Assembly: GCA_946481035.1 (NCBI GenBank)
Contig: CAMLNK010000272.1
Location: 1-6,124, forward strand
Source of the DNA: an uncultured Dyadobacter sp.
Lineage (GTDB): Bacteria > Bacteroidota > Bacteroidia > Cytophagales > Spirosomataceae
Direction of reading: 5' to 3'
Length of the DNA stretch: 6,124 nt
In this document: positions 1 to 4,315 of the stretch, in pieces
Layout of the letters: each line of letters starts with the position of its first letter
Position numbering within the stretch: the first letter of the stretch is position 1
Notes under the pieces: generated by a model
Told to the model about the DNA's origin: nothing
The model's database searches: none
The model's input: the letters and a program-made list of their open reading frames with translations, nothing else
Made by a program: the position numbers and the translations under genes

Positions 1-1
1 T

Positions 2-184
2 CAGTTCAACGACCTGAGCGAGCTGCCGGACGGCATCGTGGAGCGTTTGAAGCACTACTTCCTGACTTACAAAAACCTGCCGGGCGAGAAAGCGCATATC
101 GAAATCACCAATGTTTATGGTAGAGAAGAGGCGCACGAAGTAATCCTTACCTCGGTGGAAGATTACAAGCATTCTTATTATTGA
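2..184 (+). CDS. ppa: Inorganic pyrophosphatase, C-terminal end (5' truncated by window)
   Basis: The last 60 codons of a gene that begins before the window; the frame starts at base 2 and ends with TGA at 182-184. The product hydrolyses inorganic pyrophosphate to two phosphates in the cytoplasm and so pulls biosynthetic reactions forward. The visible part matches the C-terminus of family I soluble pyrophosphatases: a segment reading DLSELP (residues 4-9 of the fragment), then a helix with the typical pattern HYFLTYKNLPG (18-28), a variable strand containing the residues VYGREEA, and a terminal helix. The metal-binding active-site aspartates lie upstream and cannot be checked. An intrinsic terminator follows 38 bp after the stop, so the gene probably ends its transcript here and prfC is transcribed separately. 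Identification rests on the C-terminal pattern only, but the fit is good. Confidence 0.85.
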   Translation, partial: QFNDLSELPDGIVERLKHYFLTYKNLPGEKAHIEITNVYGREEAHEVILTSVEDYKHSYY

Positions 185-221
185 GCCGACGCAACATGTG
201 ACGTCAGCTGACGGAATTTAG

Positions 222-250
222 AGCCGCTCCTGCTAGGGGCGGCTTTTTTT
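222..250 (+). terminator. Rho-independent terminator after ppa
   Basis: A 9-bp stem (222-230 with 236-244) containing one G-T wobble, a 5-base loop (231-235, TGCTA), and a run of seven T (244-250). The GC-rich stem followed directly by the T-run is a classic intrinsic terminator for the rightward ppa transcript. It also separates ppa from the promoter of prfC just downstream. Confidence 0.9.
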
Positions 251-256
251 AATTCG

Positions 257-264
257 TATCTTTG
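257..264 (+). promoter_or_regulatory. Bacteroidota-type -7 box (TATCTTTG) for prfC
   Basis: TATCTTTG is an exact match to TAnnTTTG, the -7 consensus of the primary sigma factor in Bacteroidota. It lies 42 bp before the prfC start codon, giving an inferred leader of about 35-40 bases. A matching -33 TTG is not evident; the expected place falls inside the ppa terminator stem. Its last four bases also start a 10-bp palindrome, TTTGCGCAAA (261-270), which may be chance. No Shine-Dalgarno sequence precedes the ATG, as is usual for this phylum. Confidence 0.6.
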
Positions 265-306
265 CGCAAATTTTGACCAACCATTGGCACTCGCTGCCAG
301 GCATAT

Positions 307-1902
307 ATGAGTAATTTACAAGAAATTAAGAAGCGCCGCACGTTTGCGATCATCAGTCACCCCGATGCCGGGAAAACCACATTGACCGAAAAGTTGCTCC
401 TTTTCGGTGGTGCGATCCAGACGGCCGGCGCGGTAAAGTCCAATAAAATCAAGAAGACCGCGACTTCCGACTTTATGGAAATCGAGAAGCAGCGTGGTAT
501 CTCGGTAGCGACGTCGGTAATGACCTTCGAATACAAGGACCTGCTGATCAACATCCTCGATACGCCGGGTCACAAGGACTTTGCCGAAGATACCTATCGC
601 ACATTGACGGCCGTGGATAGCGTAATTCTGGTCGTAGACTGTGTGAAGGGCGTCGAAGAGCAAACCGAGCGTTTGATGGAAGTTTGCCGCATGCGGAACA
701 CCCCCGTGATCGTGTTCATCAACAAGCTCGACCGCGAAGGGCAGAATCCATTTGAATTGCTCGACGAGCTGGAAAGCAAACTGAATATCCGCGTTCGTCC
801 GCTTACCTGGCCGATCAATATGGGTGCCAATTTTAAAGGTGTTTACAGCTTGTACGAGCAAATGCTGTATTTCTTTAAAATCAATAAAACGAAGATCGAA
901 GCTGACGTTGCGAAGGTTAATCTCGAAGACGAAAAGCTGGGAGAGTTGTTGGGTGAGAGAGATGCCAACCAGCTTACCGAAGATGTGGAGCTCGTGGAAG
1001 GCGTTTACGACGCATTTTCAGAAGAAGCGTATCAAAAAGGCCAGCTGGCACCGGTATTCTTTGGTAGTGCGATCAATAACTTCGGTATCAAGGAGTTGCT
1101 GGATACTTTCTGCGACATTTCGCCGATCCCGCAGCCGCGTCCGACTGACGTACGCGAGGTGGAGCCTACCGAACCGAAATTCACTGGTTTTGTATTTAAA
1201 ATCCACGCCAATCTCGACCCCCGCCACCGCGACCGCATTGCGTTCCTGCGCATTTGCTCAGGTAAGTTTGAGAGAGGTAAGTTTTATAAACACGTTCGCT
1301 TAGGCAAAGACGTTCGTTTTTCAAGCCCGTTTACTTTCATGGCTTCGGACAAGAGTGTGATGGAGGAGGGTTTTCCGGGCGATGTGGTAGGTTTGTATGA
1401 TACGGGTAACTTCAAAATCGGGGATACATTGACCGAAGGCGAAAACCTGCAATTTTCGGGCATTCCGAGCTTCTCGCCCGAGATATTCAAGGAGCTGATC
1501 AACATGGACCCAATGAAATCCAAGCAATTGGAAAAGGGTATCCAGCAGCTTACCGACGAAGGTGTGGCCCAGCTCTTTACCCTCGACCTTGGCAATAGAA
1601 AAATCGTAGGTACCGTTGGAGAACTTCAATTCGACGTAATCCAGTACCGCCTCGAACATGAATACGGTGCAAAATGCCGCTGGGTGCCGATGAATATCTC
1701 CCGCGCCTGCTGGCTCACCGCCGACGATAAACCGGCCATGGATCAGTTTATTCGCCTCAAAGGCAACCAAATCGCCTACGATAAGGACCGCAACCCGGTT
1801 TTCCTCGCCGAATCCGAATGGATGATCCGTATGAACCGCGAAAACAACCCGGCCATTCACTTCCATTTTACGTCGGAATTCAAGACGGAAATGGCGCTTT
1901 GA
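307..1902 (+). CDS. prfC: Peptide chain release factor 3 (RF3), translational GTPase
   Basis: Encodes 531 residues, close to the 529 of E. coli RF3. RF3 is a ribosome-bound GTPase that speeds recycling of release factors RF1 and RF2 after peptide release. The G domain (about 1-275) carries all motifs: P-loop HPDAGKTT (18-25), switch I region RGISV (63-67), DTPGH (85-89), NKLD (139-142) and GSA (253-255). The RF3-specific stretch [11 protein letters not shown] (31-41) separates it from EF-G and other relatives. A beta-barrel domain II follows (about 290-385), then the RF3 C-terminal domain (about 388-515) with [15 protein letters not shown] (401-415) and [17 protein letters not shown] (437-453). 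The protein is complete with no disrupted motif. The start is ATG, placed so that the N-terminus matches the short pre-P-loop segment of the family. The gene stands alone between the ppa terminator and a bidirectional terminator. Confidence 0.97.
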   Translation: MSNLQEIKKRRTFAIISHPDAGKTTLTEKLLLFGGAIQTAGAVKSNKIKKTATSDFMEIEKQRGISVATSVMTFEYKDLLINILDTPGHKDFAEDTYRTLTAVDSVILVVDCVKGVEEQTERLMEVCRMRNTPVIVFINKLDREGQNPFELLDELESKLNIRVRPLTWPINMGANFKGVYSLYEQMLYFFKINKTKIEADVAKVNLEDEKLGELLGERDANQLTEDVELVEGVYDAFSEEAYQKGQLAPVFFGSAINNFGIKELLDTFCDISPIPQPRPTDVREVEPTEPKFTGFVFKIHANLDPRHRDRIAFLRICSGKFERGKFYKHVRLGKDVRFSSPFTFMASDKSVMEEGFPGDVVGLYDTGNFKIGDTLTEGENLQFSGIPSFSPEIFKELINMDPMKSKQLEKGIQQLTDEGVAQLFTLDLGNRKIVGTVGELQFDVIQYRLEHEYGAKCRWVPMNISRACWLTADDKPAMDQFIRLKGNQIAYDKDRNPVFLAESEWMIRMNRENNPAIHFHFTSEFKTEMAL

Positions 1903-1918
1903 GGCTGATTATATAGCA

Positions 1919-1970
1919 TTTAAATTGAAACAGGCTGCTTCGTTCATCGGAGCAGCCTGTTTCAATTTGA
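1919..1970. terminator. Bidirectional terminator between prfC and the convergent secreted-protein gene
   Basis: A perfect 18-bp inverted repeat (1922-1939 with 1951-1968) is extended inward by one G-T and two G-C pairs to a 21-bp stem with a 5-base loop (1943-1947, TTCAT). The outer bases are A/T-rich on both sides (AAATTGAAA / TTTCAATTT), so the stem ends in a U-containing tract whichever strand is transcribed. It lies 19 bp after the prfC stop and 11 bp from the stop of the leftward gene. This is the expected position for a terminator shared by convergent genes. Confidence 0.85.
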
Positions 1971-1979
1971 TAATACCTG

Positions 1980-2342
1980 TTAATTACGCGGCCCGCCACC
2001 TCCGCCTCCGCGGTTATTCCGGCGGTCTTCGAGCATGGTTTTGTATTTTTCCTGCTGTTCTACGGTCAGGATTTTGCCGAGCTCGGTGTTGAATGTTTCC
2101 ATCGAGGCACGCATTTGTTCGCGGTCCATGTTCTGAGCGTCGCGCAGTTCCTGCATTTTCTTGGCGCGGGCCAGGCTAAGGTCGTATACTTTTTTCTGCT
2201 GGTCGTCCGAAAGTTTGAGGTTTTCGGTCAGGGTTTTGGTCTGGTTCTCGGCGCGCTGCTCGGGCGTTGCATTTCCGCCGCGTTGCGCGAAAGTTGTGAA
2301 GCTTACAAAGGCCAGCAAAATGGCCAACAATGATTTCCTCAT
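1980..2342 (-). CDS. Small secreted LTxxQ / Spy-CpxP-like periplasmic protein
   Basis: A 120-residue protein starting at the ATG at 2342. A TTG two codons upstream is possible, but ATG gives a normal signal peptide: MRK, a hydrophobic core LLAILLAFVSFTTF, and a likely cleavage after Ala19 (FA|QR). The mature part is a highly charged, predicted helical hairpin with two copies of an LTxxQ-like motif, LSDDQ (44-48) and LTVEQ (92-96), each followed by a K/Y-rich helix. This is the repeat arrangement of Spy/CpxP-type periplasmic chaperones and of related small Bacteroidota proteins (DUF4890-like). The tail is low-complexity, RGGGGGGPRN (111-120). In enterobacteria such proteins buffer envelope stress; a similar role here is inference. 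It lies 58 bp downstream of the DUF3307 gene on the same strand with no clear terminator between them. Read-through is possible, but a functional link is unproven. Confidence 0.75.
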   Translation of the reverse strand: MRKSLLAILLAFVSFTTFAQRGGNATPEQRAENQTKTLTENLKLSDDQQKKVYDLSLARAKKMQELRDAQNMDREQMRASMETFNTELGKILTVEQQEKYKTMLEDRRNNRGGGGGGPRN

Positions 2343-2400
2343 GGTCAAAAAAGTTTAGATACCCGGGTTAGATGCAAAAGGAAGCTGCAAGTTTAATCAG

Positions 2401-3156
2401 CTATTTAAATTTTTGGCTGAGTATGTCAACCGCGAGTGCGACTGCAATAGCGCAGGTGTAGCTCATGAGCGTACCTACCAGCACATATTCCGATTTTTTG
2501 CTGATGTATGCCGGTGGAATGCCGGAATCGGTCACTTTTTCATTGTATCTCAATAGTGATTTGGCGGCAATGAGGAAGCCGATGGCCGAATATTGATTTA
2601 CCAATACAAAAACAAAAATGAGCAAACGTTCCGAAAGACCTATCCATCGGCCCGCGTTGGCAAGGTTGTCGTCGGCTCCGGGCGCTAGTTTGGCAAGCTC
2701 TTCGCGCCATGGTTTAGTGAGTATGCCTACGAAAAACGAGACGGGGTTGAGGATGAACAATGCGCCTGCTAGCGTCGCGAGGGTTTTAGGTTTGTTGAGC
2801 CAGGTGATAAGTATTTCTAAACCAGGTAAAATATTGCTGGTAAGGAGCAGTGCAGTGAATGCAATAGTGGCCAGGTGTGCTGCCTGGTCGGCAATGAACC
2901 AGGCGAGGGAGCCTTTTTTGTCGAATGATATTTTAACAAGATCGATCACGCCGTGCGCAATTCCCAACAGAATGGCTGGAAGTGGGTTTGCCCACTGATG
3001 CAAGGCCATGTAGGATACGACAATGACCAGCAATGTGTGGAAATACAGGTAGCGGGATTTGTATTTTCTCTCCTTTTTGTCGGTAACCCAGCGGGTGGGT
3101 TGCCAGTAAAAATCTACAAGAACGTGTGCCAGGAGAAGCAGCAGAAATTCTGTCAT
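2401..3156 (-). CDS. DUF3307 family integral membrane protein
   Basis: A 251-residue inner-membrane protein with about six or seven hydrophobic segments (roughly 3-18, 38-52, 58-75, 84-107, 126-146, 172-200 and 224-245). The pattern matches DUF3307, a family of unknown function. Polar residues recur within the membrane segments: H11-x3-D15, H40, H68-x3-D72, and F87-x2-D90-Q91-x2-H94. This spacing suggests an intramembrane metal site and therefore an enzyme, by analogy with other membrane metal-dependent hydrolases; that is inference. Other family-like blocks are GRWIGLSERLLI (169-180), GFLIAAKSLLRY (193-204) and EYVLVGTLMSY (223-233). A predicted soluble stretch with W150-R151-E152 and a loop around 157-168 lies between the last helices. 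The gene follows satD by 6 bp on the same strand, so the two are very likely co-transcribed. The start is the ATG directly after the satD stop. Substrate and role are unknown. Confidence 0.85.
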   Translation of the reverse strand: MTEFLLLLLAHVLVDFYWQPTRWVTDKKERKYKSRYLYFHTLLVIVVSYMALHQWANPLPAILLGIAHGVIDLVKISFDKKGSLAWFIADQAAHLATIAFTALLLTSNILPGLEILITWLNKPKTLATLAGALFILNPVSFFVGILTKPWREELAKLAPGADDNLANAGRWIGLSERLLIFVFVLVNQYSAIGFLIAAKSLLRYNEKVTDSGIPPAYISKKSEYVLVGTLMSYTCAIAVALAVDILSQKFK

Positions 3157-3162
3157 AGTAGT

Positions 3163-3795
3163 TTAGCGTTTGGTGTATAGTGATAATTGCTTTGGAAAGG
3201 TAGCAAGAAAACTATCAATTGCCCACCACTTCGACGACGCTACCCGCTGGCTTGCTGCCGATTGGCTGATAGACAGCATTTCGGCGATCTGCGTTACATT
3301 TTTGCCTTGCAGCAGCGCTTCAATTACCTGGCTTTGAGCGGCAGTCCAGCTTTCTATTACCGTTTCCAGCAAATCCAGTGTCGCCGACAAGGGTTCCGAT
3401 GGCTTGGAAAATGCAATGCCGATCCTCGCTTTTTGCTGTCGGATCGTATCGGCCAGATGCCCCGAGAGCCTGAATGCTTCACCATCGGAGGTGCCTGGGC
3501 GGTCGGTAAGTTGTTCTGTATGGCCAATGCCGATGGCTATGCGCATGTCCGCATTGGTCGCGTGCTTGCGTATACATGCGCGTGCGAGGATGGCTACGCG
3601 CATGACCTCTTCGGTGTTTTTTAATACTGCCTGGAAGCTATCCCCGCGGTAGATTTCGGGTTTTAACGCCCATTTGAAAGACTGGTTCTGGTGCAAAATA
3701 GCAAGCATTTCTTCCAGCCAGAGTGCCGATTCATCGCGGGAAAAGTGCGTATAGTTAACCATATCAGCGGTTATTACGGCCCGGAACGCTTTCAT
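3163..3795 (-). CDS. SatD-family protein: cyclase-like N-terminal domain plus C-terminal helix-turn-helix
   Basis: A 210-residue cytoplasmic protein. The family is named after SatD of the Streptococcus mutans secretion and acid tolerance locus; its biochemistry is not established to my knowledge. The first part (about 1-125) aligns by eye with class III nucleotidyl cyclases: ADMVNYT (10-16) resembles the metal-binding ADIVGFT motif with Asp11; RGDSFQAV (50-57) resembles the GDxxxAV motif with Asp52; MRIAIGIG (84-91) resembles the RIGIHxG strand. The later block GEAFRLSGHL (105-114) sits where cyclases have GxxVNxAARL, so the catalytic Asn and Arg appear replaced by Arg109 and His113. Residues 156-187 form a helix-turn-helix (ALLQGKNVTQIAEMLSISQSA, 160-180), ending in a basic tail. 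The only plausible start is the ATG at 3795, 3 bp from the nearest palindrome. It is the first gene of an operon with DUF3307. A DNA-binding sensor that regulates its own promoter is inference. Confidence 0.82.
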   Translation of the reverse strand: MKAFRAVITADMVNYTHFSRDESALWLEEMLAILHQNQSFKWALKPEIYRGDSFQAVLKNTEEVMRVAILARACIRKHATNADMRIAIGIGHTEQLTDRPGTSDGEAFRLSGHLADTIRQQKARIGIAFSKPSEPLSATLDLLETVIESWTAAQSQVIEALLQGKNVTQIAEMLSISQSAASQRVASSKWWAIDSFLATFPKQLSLYTKR

Positions 3796-3798
3796 GAG

Positions 3799-3818
3799 TA
3801 TAAGGTTTTTTACTTATA
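3799..3818 (-). promoter_or_regulatory. Operator-like palindrome 1 (in the satD leader)
   Basis: Top strand TATAAGGTTTTTTACTTATA. It ends 3 bp from the satD start codon and covers the region where the transcript from the nearest -7 box should begin and where ribosomes load. It is the only unit in inverted orientation: its reverse complement differs from unit 2 by one base. A protein bound here would block transcription initiation or early elongation. Confidence 0.75.
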
Positions 3819-3823
3819 ATCGT

Positions 3824-3831
3824 CAAATATA
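3824..3831 (-). promoter_or_regulatory. Proximal satD promoter -7 box (TATATTTG)
   Basis: On the minus strand the bases read TATATTTG, an exact TAnnTTTG match, ending 28 bp before the satD ATG. Transcription would start near 3815-3820, inside palindrome 1, giving a leader of roughly 20-25 bases. No clear -33 TTG is seen at the usual distance, which fits a promoter held inside overlapping operators but weakens the call. Confidence 0.6.
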
Positions 3832-3847
3832 AGTAAAAAGCCTTATA
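3828..3847 (-). promoter_or_regulatory. Operator-like palindrome 2 (overlaps proximal satD -7 box)
   Basis: Top strand TATAAGTAAAAAGCCTTATA. Its left half-site shares four bases (3828-3831) with the TATATTTG box at 3824-3831 on the minus strand. Occupancy would therefore compete directly with RNA polymerase at the proximal satD promoter. Confidence 0.75.
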
Positions 3848-3856
3848 TTTTAAATA

Positions 3857-3876
3857 TATAAGCTAAAAACCTTATA
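3857..3876 (-). promoter_or_regulatory. Operator-like palindrome 3
   Basis: Top strand TATAAGCTAAAAACCTTATA. The adjoining minus-strand sequence is TATATTTA (3851-3858), one base from the TAnnTTTG consensus, so a promoter at this unit is degenerate or lost. With the right half of unit 2 it forms a second inverted repeat, CTTATAT/ATATAAG, around a 7-bp centre (3842-3862). Confidence 0.7.
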
Positions 3877-3881
3877 TCAGT

Positions 3882-3889
3882 CAAATATA
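3882..3889 (-). promoter_or_regulatory. Distal satD promoter -7 box (TATATTTG)
   Basis: A second exact TAnnTTTG match on the minus strand, exactly 58 bp from the proximal box. It arises from the same higher-order repeat and likewise overlaps the left half-site of a palindrome (unit 4). It could be a second start for the satD operon. Its -33 region would fall within the end of the 98-codon gene and shows no obvious TTG. Confidence 0.45.
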
Positions 3890-3905
3890 AGGAAAAAGCC
3901 TTATG
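3886..3905 (-). promoter_or_regulatory. Operator-like palindrome 4 (overlaps distal -7 box and an upstream stop codon)
   Basis: Top strand TATAAGGAAAAAGCCTTATG, the only unit with an imperfect outer base. Its left half overlaps the distal TATATTTG box (3882-3889, minus), and its right half includes the stop codon of the 98-codon gene (3901-3903). The same bases can also join a terminator-like hairpin (3892-3912). Confidence 0.7.
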
Positions 3906-3912
3906 CTTTTTC
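3892..3912 (-). terminator. Weak terminator-like hairpin at the end of the 98-codon gene
   Basis: Perfect 8-bp arms GAAAAAGC (3892-3899) and GCTTTTTC (3905-3912) enclose a 5-base loop. Read leftward, the stem closes with a T-run as in an intrinsic terminator. Only three of the eight pairs are G-C and the T-run is inside the stem, so termination may be weak and some transcription from the upstream gene could enter satD. It shares its bases with palindrome 4. Confidence 0.35.
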
Positions 3913-4197
3913 AGAGAAAATACCCGCCAGGTATGCCCATTCTTCTTTTAAGCTTCCTTTAAATACTTCTGAACCAGCACGTCTGTACCAATACCCCGCA
4001 TTGAATGTATCGCCCTCGACGCGGTGAAGGTAAGCGTGCAGGCGGTCATAAGCCTGCGTGCCTTCTTTGCTTTGGGCGATATTATGGGCCGCTTCCCAAT
4101 CGCCGTTGGCATCGTGCCAGAGCGCTTCCAGCAGCACAGGTAACCCTTTGGGCGGAGAAGGAAGCGAAATCGATTCCTGAAACTGTTCTAGTGTCAT
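3901..4197 (-). CDS. Conserved hypothetical 98-residue protein (WHDAxGDW / HAYLHRxEGD type)
   Basis: A short soluble protein without signal peptide or membrane segment. I recognise the pattern as a small bacterial protein of unknown function: leading L22-L23 helix, then WHDANGDW (27-34) with A37-H38, then HAYLHRVEGD (54-63), N66-A67 and YWYRRAG (69-75), and an acidic end with EEW (85-87). The alternating W/Y, A and G spacing suggests two or three TPR-like helix pairs, so a protein-binding role is possible but unproven. The start is the ATG at 4197, and no better in-frame start is seen. It points toward satD, but the array and a weak hairpin lie between them, so co-transcription is uncertain. 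Codon pattern and the conserved motif support a real gene despite its length. Confidence 0.75.
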   Translation of the reverse strand: MTLEQFQESISLPSPPKGLPVLLEALWHDANGDWEAAHNIAQSKEGTQAYDRLHAYLHRVEGDTFNAGYWYRRAGSEVFKGSLKEEWAYLAGIFSEKA

Positions 4198-4315
4198 GAT
4201 GATCGGAAAATGGTGGTAATTACAGTGAAAACAGCTGCAATATACGCCCCAGAGCCCTGATTTGCCGATTTTACTTGTATATTGTAAGGCACAATTGTAA
4301 TTAAGACAACAATAT
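4198..4315. promoter_or_regulatory. Divergent intergenic region with candidate promoter and inverted-repeat elements
   Basis: This 118-bp gap must hold the promoters of the leftward 98-codon gene and the rightward amidohydrolase gene. Near-consensus -7 sequences TATATTG occur on both strands (4278-4284 plus; 4238-4244 minus), each one T short of TAnnTTTG. On the plus strand a TTG at 4275-4277 lies 20 bp before TAATTAAG (4298-4305), another imperfect pair. An 8-bp inverted repeat, TATATTGT (4278-4285) and ACAATATA (4309-4316), reaches the first base of the amidohydrolase start codon, with a perfect ACAATTGT palindrome (4291-4298) inside it. None of these is decisive. Confidence 0.3.

Larger units (their letters stand above)
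3799..3905. repeat. Array of four 20-bp palindromes at exact 29-bp intervals upstream of satD
   Basis: Four units start at 3799, 3828, 3857 and 3886, so each step is 29 bp. Each unit is TATAAG, an 8-bp A-rich (or T-rich) centre, then CTTATA; only the last base of unit 4 deviates. The centres are asymmetric: read in the A-rich direction the consensus is NWAAAARC. Units 2-4 have the A-rich strand on top, while unit 1, nearest satD, is inverted. Two of the three 9-bp gaps share GTCAAA (3822-3827 and 3880-3885), which gives a higher-order 58-bp repeat: 3822-3847 and 3880-3905 agree at 24 of 26 positions. The array fills nearly the whole gap between the 98-codon gene and satD and overlaps two -7 boxes. 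It is best read as an operator array; a binding protein is not shown. Confidence 0.92.

Noticed and set aside
199..212. Overlapping palindromes TGACGTCA and GTCAGCTGAC after ppa
   Set aside because: They lie inside the transcribed tail between the ppa stop and its terminator, have no partner sites, and could easily be chance.
316..1866. Minus-strand frames opposite prfC (181 codons at 316-861, 181 codons at 1321-1866)
   Set aside because: prfC is complete and unambiguous on the plus strand; the antisense products have no family features.
2343..2348. TTG start two codons upstream for the small secreted protein
   Set aside because: The ATG at 2342 gives a standard signal peptide start (MRKSLL), and ATG is strongly preferred over TTG.
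3187..3652. Plus-strand frames within satD (145 and 82 codons)
   Set aside because: They oppose the SatD-family gene, which has recognisable motifs, and their translations are unlike any known protein.
3799..3905. CRISPR array (regular spacing of 29 bp)
   Set aside because: The repeats are palindromes with variable centres, the gaps are only 9 bp and partly shared, and there are no cas genes. The structure fits operators, not repeat-spacer units.
3799..3905. REP/BIME-type extragenic palindromes or a MITE
   Set aside because: The stems are 6-bp and A/T-rich, so they would form poor RNA hairpins; no terminal inverted repeats or target duplications are seen; the array sits precisely on promoter boxes. 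A genome-wide copy count could reopen this.
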